A DNA stretch of 64,000 nt from Paenibacillus turpanensis (GCF_011421635.1 NZ_WTLI01000014.1:1-64000), one strand, 5' to 3'. Numbered from the stretch's first letter, positions 19,007-28,330 are shown. Made by a program: numbers and translations. The notes: generated from the sequence alone by a model not told the origin.

Positions 19007-19660
19007 TCAAGATACAAAATCACTGTCCAGCAGCATGCCGACCTGGCGCGCCTTCGTAACGGCCTCCACCCGCGATTTAACGTTCAGCTTCTGAAAAATC
19101 TGCGTTAGTGTATACTCCAACGACCGCTGACTAATAAACAGCTTCTCGGCAATTTCTTTATTGCTCCTGCCTCGGGCAATTTCACGCACAATATCAAGCT
19201 CCTTCAGCGACAAGCTTTCGCTCTTGGCGCCGCTTTCCGCCCCGACCTGCACCGCATCCCTGCGCAGCTCGCGAAGCAGCGAAACCGGAATTACCGACTC
19301 GTTCCGATGCGCGCAGCGGATCGCCGTGACCAAGTCCTTCTGCGCGGCGGTTTTCGGAACAAATCCGATCGCCCCGAGCTGAATCAGCGTATTGAAGTAA
19401 GGGGCTATGTCAAACCCCGTATAAATCAATATTTTCGCATCCGGCTTTTCCGCCAGCACCTGCTTCGTTAGATCCAGTCCGCTTATCTCCGGCATGTTCA
19501 AGTCAAACAGCATCACATCATATTCCCTCATTCGAATTACTTCCAAAACCGATGCCCCAGGCATCACAATGGACACGTCCATATCCCCTTCTTTTTCCAG
19601 CATCAGCTTGGTGCCTTCCATAACCGAGGGATGGTCATCTACCAGCAAAATATTCAGCAT
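19007..19660 (-). CDS. NarL/FixJ-type response regulator
   Basis: A 217-residue regulator: receiver domain (LLVDDHPSVMEG, phosphoacceptor Asp53 in LFDLNMPEISG), then a LuxR-type helix-turn-helix (LSLKELDIVREIARGRSNKEIAEKLF in parts, about 145-200). It starts 4 bases past the stop codon of the PAS kinase, so the two form a translationally linked pair. The binding site is unknown. Its operon ends at a strong terminator right before the chemosensory operon. Confidence 0.92.
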   Translation of the reverse strand: MLNILLVDDHPSVMEGTKLMLEKEGDMDVSIVMPGASVLEVIRMREYDVMLFDLNMPEISGLDLTKQVLAEKPDAKILIYTGFDIAPYFNTLIQLGAIGFVPKTAAQKDLVTAIRCAHRNESVIPVSLLRELRRDAVQVGAESGAKSESLSLKELDIVREIARGRSNKEIAEKLFISQRSLEYTLTQIFQKLNVKSRVEAVTKARQVGMLLDSDFVS

Positions 19661-19664
19661 CGCT

Positions 19665-22600
19665 TTACAGGCTTCCTCCCGCCATAAATCCGCCGCCGTC
19701 CTCAGGCTGCGGAATATGAATATTTATTGATAAGCCCTTCATTGGCTTCGAATGAAATTCGATCGTACCGTCAAAGCTTCGTACCCGTTCTTTGATCCCA
19801 TAAACCCCCATACTATGGTAAGAATCCTGCAGCATGTCAGGATCGATACCGATTCCGTCATCCTCGTACGTCATCAGCACGGCCCCGCCGGCGATGCTTT
19901 CGAGGCTAATCTGAACCAAGGTTGCATTCGAATGCTTCACGGCATTGGCGATCAGCTCCTGAATGATCCGGTATATCCCTATCAGCAGCTCCTCCGGCCC
20001 CCGCTCCTGAAAGCCATCCGTGTGGAAGTCGATGGAAAAGTCATGGCGAAGCTGCGTCGCCTCAAACAGCGCCTTCAAGGATGCTGCCAAACCTAGCTCC
20101 TTAATCATCGGCGGCCGAAGCTCATTACAAGTAATGCGGATTTGATAAATCACATCAAGCAGACCTTCGCTAACCTGCTTGAGCTCCTCGCAGGCCTCAG
20201 GCTTAAGTCCGGTCCGGGAGCGAATATCCTCCAGCCTCCGATACCAGATGATCTGCTCCTGCAATGCAGAATCGTGCAAATCCTGAGAAAGTCGTTTTCG
20301 TTCATTTTCGGCAAAATGAAAGAAGAAACGGCGCAGCCATGGCGTTGTTTCGGTATAAAAATGGACCTGCTCTACCTTTTTCGTCAAATCGGTAATCACC
20401 CGGAAGTTATCGAAAAGCACATAAACAAACCTGCTTACCGTCTCCAGCCATGCCTGCTCCGAGGACAGCGTCAGCTTATCAGCCTCGCTTCGAAGTAATA
20501 AATATACCCTAGTGCCCTCCGACTCTCCCAGGTTCACATAGTATACCCCATCGGCTGACCCTAGACTGCAGGCGGGCAGGTCGCTTCGCAGCAAGGAAGA
20601 GAGTCCCTCCTCATCTGCAAACCTAATGCTGCTGCCTCTTCGCAATCGGAGACCTCCGCTTTCATCCAGCTCATAGATTGCAATATCCTCGAGGTTAAGA
20701 ACACTGCGAACCTCATTGATCAGCCTCAGCTCAATCTCGTCCAGCCGAAAGACACCGAACATCTCCATCGAAAACCGATCCAGGCTTTCATGCAAGCGGC
20801 TGTATCGCTCCTCGCTCTCCCGGATTTTCTGCGCGGCTACACGCTTTAATTCCTCGACCTGTTTGATCTTGGTTACATCGCGAATGACCAACAGATTCGC
20901 TTTATGACCATCATATCGAATCGGCGCCCCGGCAAGCTCAACATCGATGACCCCCTTGACCGTAACCATTTTAGCCTGATGAGGGACGGTATGACCTGCC
21001 GAGCTTCCAACTGCTTCAATCTCCGTGTGAGGCAGAACAATCCCTTCCTGCGGCAGCATCCAATCCATAAGCTCTTGTCCGACAACATCCTCCTTCGATG
21101 AGAAGTGCATTAGGCTTACAAAAGCAGGATTCGCATAAACGACCCTTCCCCTCTTATGAACCACGATCGATTTCGGAGAAAGCTCCGTCAGCATGCGGTA
21201 CCGCTCCTCGCTTTCCATCAGCTTACTTCTGGACTCGCGGCTATCCGTCACATCCGTCATAATAAACTGCATCGCCTTTTTGTTCGGCTCGTAAACCCCC
21301 GTGACTTCCACAAGACGCAATCGCCCGTCCCGGGTAACCAGCTTCAATTCAACCTGGGAATAGTCAGCCACCTGATTTTGCTGCAGCCACTGCAATACCC
21401 GCCGCCTATACAGCGGATGGACGAAGTCAAGAAGGGAGATCCCTTCAACGGAATCCGAATCGGTGATCCCAAGCAGCTCCATTCCTGCCGGATTCAAATA
21501 AAGCAGCAGGCTGTCCCGGTAAAGCCCCATAGGCTGTGGAGATCTCTCTACTAACCGGCGAAAGTTCTGCTCATTCTCATACAAAGCGGCTTCCACGGCG
21601 CTTTGCTTGGAAATATCTCTTACCGTCACTAGGACGGCAGTTACCTCGCCCGATTCCGAAAGCAGAGGCGCCAGACTTGCCTCTACGGTTAAAACCCCTC
21701 CGCTCGAATGAATCATGCGGAAACGAAACAAGCTTCTTTGCTTCTCGTCTTGTATTTTTTGAAGCTCCGTACAGGCCAGCTTTACATCATCGGGGTGCAC
21801 ATGCTCCAGCGCAGAATGCTTATAGAAATACTCCGGGGGATATCCAGTCGCCTTCCGAATGGAAGGAGTGCAGTAGCTTGCCGTTCCGTCCTCATTTAAC
21901 AGCATCACAACATCGCTCATATTGTCCGTAATTAGGCGGTAGGTCGCCTCACTTCTCGACAAAGCTTCCTGCGCCTGCTTTTGCAAGGTCACGTCCTGCG
22001 CAAGGACATACACCCCCGTAATTTCCCCTCCTGTATAAATCGGGGTATACGTACACGCGAAATCAAGCCGGCTGCCGTCGGCATGCTTGCCGAGAAAGCC
22101 GACCTCTCCGGATCCCCCCTGCAAAACTCCTTCAAATATGCTTACAGTGTCGAGTTTCGCTTCTTCTGGAAGGATCTCCGTATACGGACGACCGAGATAC
22201 TCTTCACGTAAGCGCCCGGTAATATAGGAAAAGGCCGGATTAAGCTCCCGGATCACTCCAGTCTTATCGATTTCCACGATAATAGAAGAATTGTATTCAA
22301 ATAACGAGCGGTAACGCTCCCGGCTCTCCACAAGCTGCATCCGAGACTCCTCTTCGCGGGTAATGTCTTGGCAAATAAAATGAAAGGAGTCGGTTCGTTC
22401 ATCGTAAAATCCAGTGGCATCAATGAGGCGAACCTCGCCGTCCATGCGCTTAATCCGGAGCTGTACGGCTTGACAATACTTTTCGGCCAGCATAAGCGCT
22501 AAGCTTTCCTGAAACGTCGTCCGATCCTCCGGATAGATGACGTCCACTAAGGGCGTGCCGACATAAGGAGTGTCCGGCGGCAACGCGATTAGCTGCTGCG

Positions 22601-22796
22601 CCGCTGTATTCAAATAAGTAAAATATCCTCCCTTATGGATACCGATCGGCATAAGAGTATCTTCCACGAGTCGTTTATAATGCTCTGACAGCGTTTCGGT
22701 CGCCCGTCCTTCCAGCTCGCAAATACGCTGCTCCAGCCTTGCAATTTGTTCCTTAAGGCTGCGGTTTTCATTTTCCTGCCGCGAGTTCTGTAACAT
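19665..22796 (-). CDS. Multi-PAS/GAF-like sensor kinase, HisKA_3 type
   Basis: A 1043-residue soluble kinase. A short N-terminal coiled coil is followed by five PAS domains (beginning near HYKRLVEDTL, RYRSLFEYNSS, TYRLITDNMSD, NFRRLVERSP and RYRMLTELSP). A GAF-like region of about 150 residues follows, then a NarX/DesK-type dimerisation domain with the phosphorylated His in LSQDLHDSALQEQ. The final ATPase domain has ELIANAVKHSNA and YEDDGIGI. ATG 22796 has GGAAGGGG upstream; the open frame extends 37 codons further without a ribosome-binding site. The number of PAS domains implies several small-molecule or redox inputs. Confidence 0.92.
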   Translation of the reverse strand: MLQNSRQENENRSLKEQIARLEQRICELEGRATETLSEHYKRLVEDTLMPIGIHKGGYFTYLNTAAQQLIALPPDTPYVGTPLVDVIYPEDRTTFQESLALMLAEKYCQAVQLRIKRMDGEVRLIDATGFYDERTDSFHFICQDITREEESRMQLVESRERYRSLFEYNSSIIVEIDKTGVIRELNPAFSYITGRLREEYLGRPYTEILPEEAKLDTVSIFEGVLQGGSGEVGFLGKHADGSRLDFACTYTPIYTGGEITGVYVLAQDVTLQKQAQEALSRSEATYRLITDNMSDVVMLLNEDGTASYCTPSIRKATGYPPEYFYKHSALEHVHPDDVKLACTELQKIQDEKQRSLFRFRMIHSSGGVLTVEASLAPLLSESGEVTAVLVTVRDISKQSAVEAALYENEQNFRRLVERSPQPMGLYRDSLLLYLNPAGMELLGITDSDSVEGISLLDFVHPLYRRRVLQWLQQNQVADYSQVELKLVTRDGRLRLVEVTGVYEPNKKAMQFIMTDVTDSRESRSKLMESEERYRMLTELSPKSIVVHKRGRVVYANPAFVSLMHFSSKEDVVGQELMDWMLPQEGIVLPHTEIEAVGSSAGHTVPHQAKMVTVKGVIDVELAGAPIRYDGHKANLLVIRDVTKIKQVEELKRVAAQKIRESEERYSRLHESLDRFSMEMFGVFRLDEIELRLINEVRSVLNLEDIAIYELDESGGLRLRRGSSIRFADEEGLSSLLRSDLPACSLGSADGVYYVNLGESEGTRVYLLLRSEADKLTLSSEQAWLETVSRFVYVLFDNFRVITDLTKKVEQVHFYTETTPWLRRFFFHFAENERKRLSQDLHDSALQEQIIWYRRLEDIRSRTGLKPEACEELKQVSEGLLDVIYQIRITCNELRPPMIKELGLAASLKALFEATQLRHDFSIDFHTDGFQERGPEELLIGIYRIIQELIANAVKHSNATLVQISLESIAGGAVLMTYEDDGIGIDPDMLQDSYHSMGVYGIKERVRSFDGTIEFHSKPMKGLSINIHIPQPEDGGGFMAGGSL

Positions 22797-22886
22797 GCGG
22801 ATCCCCTTCCAGCGAAATGTATATCGAAAAGTATACAATCCATAGCGGACAAGCGGGGGAGGGAACTGCTGGTTCTGCATCCAAAT

Positions 22887-22921
22887 GAAAAAGAGCCCGT
22901 CCACCAAAGGTGTTCGGACCC
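22887..22921 (-). terminator. Probable terminator of the MEDS kinase gene
   Basis: On the minus strand GTCC/GGAC and CACC/GGTG arms form a bulged hairpin followed by CTCTTTTT. It is about 35 bases past the stop codon. Confidence 0.5.
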
Positions 22922-22956
22922 AATAAGCGATTTATCCTATTCCAACCATTTTCCTT

Positions 22957-24306
22957 CTAAGCGCCTTCTACGGCCACTTCCAGCCCCATGGCTTGGTGTA
23001 AAGGCAATGCGACGACAATGGTCGTCCCTTTTCCAAGCTCACTCATGACCTCAATGGACCCCTCAAAGTAATCGACGAGCTTTTTGACCATAAACAGCCC
23101 GATGCCTTGACCGCCCTTCTCTTCGTTCAGCTTCTCGTATTTACGGAACAGCTTGCTAAGCTGCTCCTCGCTCATCCCGACGCCATGATCGGCAATGACG
23201 ATGGTTAGAACGCCACGATGCTCGTTAGCAGTACATTGAACAAGGCCGCCCTCATCACTGTACTTTATGGCATTGCTCAGCAGATTAGATACGATCAGCT
23301 TAAACCCGGTGGAATTGCTAAGGATCGTCTCGCTGCCGCTCAAAGCAATGGCTCTTTCAAATGTAATATTTTGCGTTCTCGCCTTGATCTCCATAATGGA
23401 CGTCACTTCCTGCAGCAATGCGTAAGGGCTGACAAGCTTTTTCCTCCATAACGCATCGGTAGACAGCATTTCTTCCGTTTCAATGACATGAGAGATTTCA
23501 TTGTCGATCAGCGTGACATAATCGGAGATCGCTGCGAGCCGTTCCCGATCACGCCGATCCTTCGTATTATTTAGCACCATTTTCGCATAGGCGTTGATGA
23601 CCGTTAACGGATTTCGGACTTCATGCGAAACGACATGAACGAAATCAAGCTTTTGCTTGTATAAGTCCATCTCCGTCTGCAGCTGGTCTTGAACCGAAAG
23701 CGTAGGAAAGATGGCAGCACTTGACTTGCATGTTTTCTTTTTATACAAATTGGAGATAACAAAGTCATCATCCGTCATAAAGTACTCATGGGTTTTCATC
23801 ATTTCAAGCTGAACATTCGCCGATACCCGGTTGCCGTCGTAACAGCAAACCGTTAAATAGCCAAGTCCGCTAATGGTAATATCCGCTTGGCACTCGTAAG
23901 TAAACAGCTTCTCTTTGATTTTCTCCTGCTGGCGCCAATCGACATGCCCCCAAAGCCTTACATCGATATGACCATCCAAATAAGGCTGAATGACGGAGCT
24001 TAAATTGTACAGCACCTTATCGAAATGAAAATCGTCATACATCCGGTAGAACTCAAAAGCGTCTACGAAGTGAACATACATGTCCACCTTTTCCGGGGGC
24101 AGCTGTTCACCGAGCAGTTGGAGCACCTTCTTATATAAATCCTTCATCTCGATAAACAGGACATGCTGTCCGAGCTCAATGCCTTTTTTTGCAAAAGAAG
24201 CCGCATTTGCTAGATACTGCTCTTCCTGATTATAAAAATAAAGAATATGCGAGCCGCTTTGGACACTTAACGCGTTCGTTAAAGGAATTGTTTTTTTGCT
24301 TGACAC
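22957..24306 (-). CDS. MEDS-domain sensor histidine kinase
   Basis: A 449-residue soluble kinase. Residues ~15-190 match the MEDS (DcmR sensory) domain: SGSHILYFYNQEEQY, then IELGQHVLFIEMKD, with the RecA/KaiC-like fold proposed to sense small ligands. HisKA follows with His228 (HVVSHEVRNPLTVINA), then HATPase_c with NLLSNAIKYSDEGG, IADHGVGMS and GQGIGLFMVKKLV. There is no adjacent response regulator of its own. It lies in a run of signalling genes, so it may feed the nearby regulator or the sporulation/biofilm phosphorelay. Confidence 0.88.
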   Translation of the reverse strand: MSSKKTIPLTNALSVQSGSHILYFYNQEEQYLANAASFAKKGIELGQHVLFIEMKDLYKKVLQLLGEQLPPEKVDMYVHFVDAFEFYRMYDDFHFDKVLYNLSSVIQPYLDGHIDVRLWGHVDWRQQEKIKEKLFTYECQADITISGLGYLTVCCYDGNRVSANVQLEMMKTHEYFMTDDDFVISNLYKKKTCKSSAAIFPTLSVQDQLQTEMDLYKQKLDFVHVVSHEVRNPLTVINAYAKMVLNNTKDRRDRERLAAISDYVTLIDNEISHVIETEEMLSTDALWRKKLVSPYALLQEVTSIMEIKARTQNITFERAIALSGSETILSNSTGFKLIVSNLLSNAIKYSDEGGLVQCTANEHRGVLTIVIADHGVGMSEEQLSKLFRKYEKLNEEKGGQGIGLFMVKKLVDYFEGSIEVMSELGKGTTIVVALPLHQAMGLEVAVEGA

Positions 24307-24410
24307 AAGGACGTCCTCCGAATAATCTTAATCAGCTTCCTTGTACCTCATTGTACCCTACCTCCCGATCACCGTCACCTTATTCCTTGTCCTGCTCATA
24401 TTCTGCTCAT

Positions 24411-24436
24411 AAAAAAACAGGCTGCTGATCAGCCCG
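24411..24436 (-). terminator. Terminator of the GGDEF-EAL gene
   Basis: GGGCTG and CAGCCT arms followed by seven T, immediately downstream of the stop codon at 24444. Confidence 0.7.
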
Positions 24437-24443
24437 TTCCATG

Positions 24444-26498
24444 CTACAAATCGGTTGGAAAAAGCAGCCGCCCCATATCTTCGATCGATAACGGCCTGCT
24501 GAAGAAATACCCTTGGATTTCCATGCAGCCAAGCTCCCTTAAGCGATTCGCCTGGGATTGTTCCTCGACGCCTTCGGCAATGACCTCAAGACGCAGGCTG
24601 CGGGCCATGGCAATAATAGCTTTGACAATCGAATAATCGGCTTCGTCGGATATCATTTCACGTATAAACGATTGGTCGATCTTTAAGCGGTCAATCGGGA
24701 ATCGCTTTAAGTAGCTTAACGAGCTGTACCCGGTACCGAAATCGTCGATTGCGATCTGCACGCCTAACGCCTTTAATTCGTTAAGCCGTCCCTTTATAAA
24801 ATCAACATGGATCGCGGCGATGCTTTCCGTCACCTCAAGCTCCAGATGCCCCGGATGGATTCCGGTCCGCTGCAGCACCCGGTCGACCATCCGTAATAAG
24901 TTGCCGTCTTGAAACTGCCGCACCGACAAATTCACTGCCAGCCGAATCGGCGGCATCCCCGCCTTCTGCCATTCCCGGTATTGGCTGCAGGCCGTTTCCA
25001 GAACCCATTCCCCCATGGGAACGATAAACCCGGTTTCCTCAGCCAACGGAATAAATTCCGCGGGGGAAATATACCCGGACACCGGATGCTTCCAGCGCAG
25101 CAAAGCTTCCATACCGACGATGCGCCCCTCTTGCAAATCCCATTGCGGCTGGTACTGCAAAGTCAGTTCCTCAGCCTCCAAAGCCCTGCGAAGCTCCTTG
25201 TCCATAATCAGCTTGCGATGCATCCGAATGTTCATCTCGGAGCGGTACAGCCGGAAGGCGTTTTTCCCCTGCTCCTTCGCCCTGTACATCGCAGCGTCGG
25301 CATTCTTCATGAGAGCCTCAGCCGTCAAGCCATCATTCGGATAAACACTCGCACCAATGCTAGCGGTAATATAATACTCATTTCCATCCAGCGAAAAGGG
25401 AGCTGACAGCGCATCGATGATAACCGCCGCCATTCGTTCCGCTTGCATTCGCCGCGCACCGGGCATCAGCAGCGTAAACTCATCTCCGCCGATCCGCGCC
25501 AAAATATCCTGCTCGCCGATGCAGCTTTTAATCCGCTGCGCAATCAGTGTTACCAGCCGGTCGCCGGCGGAATGTCCGAGCGTATCGTTGATCCACTTAA
25601 AACGATCCAAATCAATAAATAAAACGACAGCGCTGCTGTCCGTTTTCTCCGCCTCCTCAATGCAGAAGCGCAGCTGCTCATTAAAAAATTGCCGATTCGC
25701 AAGTCCCGTCAACGGATCTTGATAGGCCAGCGTATGGACGAGCCTCTCCGCCGCCTTTCGCTGCGATATATCCTGCACAATGGCGTATATCCCTGTAATT
25801 CTGCCGCTTGTCACCATCGGAATCAGGGTTACCTGAAGGTCGATCAGCGGCTCCCTTCGCCCCCTGGCTTGCACCTCGAAATGCTGCGGCTTTCCTCGGG
25901 CCGCCCGAAAAAAATGAAGCACAGTCCTCCTTCGGAAGGAAGGCTCAACCGTTTCCAGTAATTGCTTACCCTCCATTTCCTTCCGCGTTAACCCGCTCAC
26001 GCCTTCAATCGCTGCATTCGCTTTAATCAAATTCCCTTTAAGGTCAAACCAGCAAACGATATCCGGATGGTATTCGAACAGGGATTTGTAACGCTGCTCG
26101 CTCATCTCGAGACGCTGCTCCGCCCATTTCCTTTCGGTTATATCATGAGAAACGACAAGCCCGCCTGCCAGGCCCGAATCCTCTTTATAAATAGGAAAGC
26201 CATCAATTTGCAAAATATGCACCGGACCCTTTTTAGGCTTTAACCAATACGCTCCGTGAACCTGTTCTCCGTTCAGCAATAAGCGCGCAGGCCACTGCTC
26301 TTCCGGAACAAGCGCCTGCTCTTCCAGATAACAAAGCCGGTTTTCAAGCAGGTTGGTCAAGCCGAGCTTCTCAGCCGCGCGGTTAAAAAACAATAAGGAG
26401 CCGTTCGTATCATAAAGCAGGACCGCTTCCTGCATATTCTCTACGATCGAACTAATAAAATAATCGTTAAAAACCGTATTCGGCCGCATGGTTTCCAT
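24444..26498 (-). CDS. PAS-PAS-GGDEF-EAL cyclic-di-GMP protein
   Basis: A 684-residue soluble protein with two PAS domains (~20-120 and ~135-245), a diguanylate cyclase domain with an intact GGDEF at 337-341 (ARIGGDEFTLL), and an EAL phosphodiesterase domain. The EAL residues are intact at 464-466 (MEALLRWKHP), with further catalytic motifs EVTES, IDDFGTGYSSL and KIDQSFI. Both active sites look complete, so synthesis and breakdown of cyclic-di-GMP are both possible, probably switched by the PAS domains. The promoter contains a Fur-like palindrome. Confidence 0.93.
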   Translation of the reverse strand: METMRPNTVFNDYFISSIVENMQEAVLLYDTNGSLLFFNRAAEKLGLTNLLENRLCYLEEQALVPEEQWPARLLLNGEQVHGAYWLKPKKGPVHILQIDGFPIYKEDSGLAGGLVVSHDITERKWAEQRLEMSEQRYKSLFEYHPDIVCWFDLKGNLIKANAAIEGVSGLTRKEMEGKQLLETVEPSFRRRTVLHFFRAARGKPQHFEVQARGRREPLIDLQVTLIPMVTSGRITGIYAIVQDISQRKAAERLVHTLAYQDPLTGLANRQFFNEQLRFCIEEAEKTDSSAVVLFIDLDRFKWINDTLGHSAGDRLVTLIAQRIKSCIGEQDILARIGGDEFTLLMPGARRMQAERMAAVIIDALSAPFSLDGNEYYITASIGASVYPNDGLTAEALMKNADAAMYRAKEQGKNAFRLYRSEMNIRMHRKLIMDKELRRALEAEELTLQYQPQWDLQEGRIVGMEALLRWKHPVSGYISPAEFIPLAEETGFIVPMGEWVLETACSQYREWQKAGMPPIRLAVNLSVRQFQDGNLLRMVDRVLQRTGIHPGHLELEVTESIAAIHVDFIKGRLNELKALGVQIAIDDFGTGYSSLSYLKRFPIDRLKIDQSFIREMISDEADYSIVKAIIAMARSLRLEVIAEGVEEQSQANRLRELGCMEIQGYFFSRPLSIEDMGRLLFPTDL

Positions 26499-26582
26499 AA
26501 AGAAAGATCACCTTCTTTAGTCTTGGCTGCGTGAATTTCAATTCATTTATTCATAAGACTATATTCCTAAAAATGTATGTCT

Positions 26583-26612
26583 ATCTTAATTGAAAACGAT
26601 TATCAGTGTCAA
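26583..26612 (-). promoter_or_regulatory. Sigma-A promoter of the GGDEF-EAL gene
   Basis: On the minus strand TTGACA (26607-26612), an 18-bp spacer and TAAGAT (26583-26588). It is divergent from the PerR-operon promoter. Confidence 0.6.
26591..26605 (-). promoter_or_regulatory. Fur-like box inside the GGDEF-EAL promoter
   Basis: TGATAATCGTTTTCA matches the 7-1-7 Fur palindrome (TGATAAT-N-ATTATCA) at 12 of 14 positions and lies between the -35 and -10 hexamers, a repressing position. Confidence 0.5.
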
Positions 26613-26655
26613 CGTCGGTATTGCATGCCTGCTCGAAAAGCAGCACAAAAAAATA

Positions 26656-26684
26656 TTGACAACCATTCTCACTAGGCTTAAAAT
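26656..26684 (+). promoter_or_regulatory. Sigma-A promoter of the PerR operon
   Basis: TTGACA (26656-26661), a 17-bp spacer and TAAAAT (26679-26684). The predicted start is near 26691. Confidence 0.75.
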
Positions 26685-26694
26685 CAGAACTAGA

Positions 26695-26709
26695 TGATAA
26701 TAATTATAA
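26695..26709 (+). promoter_or_regulatory. PerR box
   Basis: TGATAATAATTATAA differs at one position from the Per box TTATAATNATTATAA. It covers about +5 to +19 of the predicted transcript, where a bound repressor would block transcription. Confidence 0.75.
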
Positions 26710-26760
26710 AATCATACTAATTATTTTATTTTACAAATTTCATATCGAGGTGAGTCTTAA

Positions 26761-27015
26761 ATGGATAACATTCGCAATTACTTATCACCAAACCAATTCG
26801 ACTTTGTTCAAGCAGGGCAACAATACCGCAGCCTGAGCAAAGAGGAACAGGATCAGTTGATCCAGAGCATGGTCAATGATCTGCGCAGCTTAGACGACCG
26901 CAGCAAGCTTATTGGGATCTGCAACTTCTACCGTGCAGACGCCGAATATGGCCAGCGTGTTGCCGATGGCCTTGGCGTAGATATTTCGGAGTACGTAAAA
27001 AACATTCCAGTATAA
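26761..27015 (+). CDS. Stand-alone catalase-related domain protein
   Basis: An 84-residue protein that resembles only the short C-terminal 'catalase-related immune-responsive' domain normally found after a full catalase. It shows QAGQQYRSLSKEEQDQLIQ, MVNDLRSLDD and YRADAEYGQRVADGLG. No catalase core or haem-binding motif is present here or nearby. It is the first gene of an operon with perR, 56 bases upstream of it, behind a sigma-A promoter with a PerR box, so peroxide induction is expected. Possible roles include pairing with a catalase encoded elsewhere. The domain match is from recognition. Confidence 0.8.
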   Translation: MDNIRNYLSPNQFDFVQAGQQYRSLSKEEQDQLIQSMVNDLRSLDDRSKLIGICNFYRADAEYGQRVADGLGVDISEYVKNIPV

Positions 27016-27071
27016 ACGAGATCCAGTTATGCCGAAGCAGCAACTGAAATTGATCTCACGGAGGTGGCTCC

Positions 27072-27521
27072 TTGGTTCATTGCGATATAGAGAAAGCTAT
27101 GGATAAGCTAAAGCTTAAGAACATCCGAGTTACGCCGCAGCGCTTCGCCGTACTTGAATATTTGTACACTTATCCCGGTCACCCGACCGTGGAGGAAATT
27201 TACAAAGCACTGGTCGACAAGTATCCCAACCTAAGTGTTACGACGGTATATAATAACCTGCGTGTCTTCAAAAAACTGGGGCTCGTGAAAGAACTCACCT
27301 TCGGGGACGCATCCAGACGGTATGACGCTGTCACCACGGAGCACTACCACGTTGTGTGCAGCATCTGCGGAATCATGCATGATGTCGAGTTTTTGGAGCC
27401 GCAGCAAATCAAAGAATACGTGGAGCAAAAAACGAATTTTACGATCGCGCAATACCGCCTGGAGCTTCAAGGCATTTGCCCGGACTGCGCCAAGGAAGGC
27501 CGCCAGCTTCCAACAGGCTGA
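27072..27521 (+). CDS. perR: PerR, Fur-family peroxide-sensing repressor
   Basis: A 149-residue Fur-family regulator closest to Bacillus PerR: VTPQRFAVLEYLYTYPGHPTVEE in the winged helix, LSVTTVYNNLRVFKKLGLVKEL as recognition region. The regulatory-site residues are kept in RRYDAVTTEHYHVVC and GIMHDVEF. Structural zinc ligands are CSIC and CPDC. PerR with iron is inactivated by H2O2 through histidine oxidation. The start is TTG 27072 with GGAGGT six bases upstream. The PerR box at the operon promoter implies autoregulation. Confidence 0.93.
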   Translation: MVHCDIEKAMDKLKLKNIRVTPQRFAVLEYLYTYPGHPTVEEIYKALVDKYPNLSVTTVYNNLRVFKKLGLVKELTFGDASRRYDAVTTEHYHVVCSICGIMHDVEFLEPQQIKEYVEQKTNFTIAQYRLELQGICPDCAKEGRQLPTG

Positions 27522-27532
27522 CCGCATCATAT

Positions 27533-27572
27533 AGCCGCATCGCTGCAGCATTGCAGGGTGCGGCTTCTTTTC
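27533..27572 (+). terminator. Terminator of the PerR operon
   Basis: AGCCGCA pairs with TGCGGCT, followed by TCTTTT, just after the perR stop codon. Confidence 0.7.
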
Positions 27573-27671
27573 AATATAACAGAGTGTACAAATTCTCCTT
27601 CTTTTACATAAAAAAGAACATTCATGGAGATTAGTATTAAAAAGCTTCCAAACATGAGGGGGTGGAACAGC

Positions 27672-28223
27672 TTGGAGCAGGTAACTATGGAACAGATTAA
27701 AGAGACGCAGCAAAAGCTGTCCGACCTTCGATGGATCTATTGGCAGGATCAGGTCCTGTTTACCTGGCAGTGGTGGCTGCTCTTGTTTGGCACCATCCTG
27801 CTGAGCGTCCTGTGGATTCGCTTTGTTTCTAAAGAGCGGCTCGTCCCCATCCTTTTGTTCGGCTCCTTAACTCTCCTCGTTGTCATATTTTTGGATGTAC
27901 TGGGAGCGGAGCTGCTGCTTTGGGAATATCCGAAAATGGTGCTGCCGTGGGGCTCGCGAATTATTTGCATCGATATCATGATCGCTGTATTTTATATGTT
28001 TGTTTACCAGTGGGCACGCTCCTGGCCCATCTTCCTCCTTGCTATGACACTGCTTTCGGCGGGGTTTTCTTTTCTCTTTGAACCCTTTTCAATCGCTGTG
28101 AGCATCTATATTCCATATAACTGGAGCCTTCTTTATTCCTTTCCGATTTACATCGCGATCGGCGCCATCGGTAAAGCGGTCACCGATCGAGTCGTACACC
28201 TTCAGAATCAGGCACGTTACTGA
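27672..28223 (+). CDS. CBO0543-like integral membrane protein
   Basis: A protein of about 183 residues with five or six membrane segments. It matches a Bacillales membrane family annotated as CBO0543, with a conserved QWWLLLFGTILL start and interior PFSIAVSIYIPYNWSLLYSF. Function unknown. I start at TTG 27672 because GAGGGGGTG precedes it by 6 bases. An in-frame ATG at 27624 has no ribosome-binding site and would add 16 residues. Confidence 0.7.
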   Translation: MEQVTMEQIKETQQKLSDLRWIYWQDQVLFTWQWWLLLFGTILLSVLWIRFVSKERLVPILLFGSLTLLVVIFLDVLGAELLLWEYPKMVLPWGSRIICIDIMIAVFYMFVYQWARSWPIFLLAMTLLSAGFSFLFEPFSIAVSIYIPYNWSLLYSFPIYIAIGAIGKAVTDRVVHLQNQARY

Positions 28224-28330
28224 ATAAGCATCAATTTACCTTGTAGCCCTTTACGGTCTGCCCCTCGGGAAATGTATGGTACACTACTTTAGATATCATA
28301 TTTTTCAATCAGAAAGGGCGGATCTAATTC

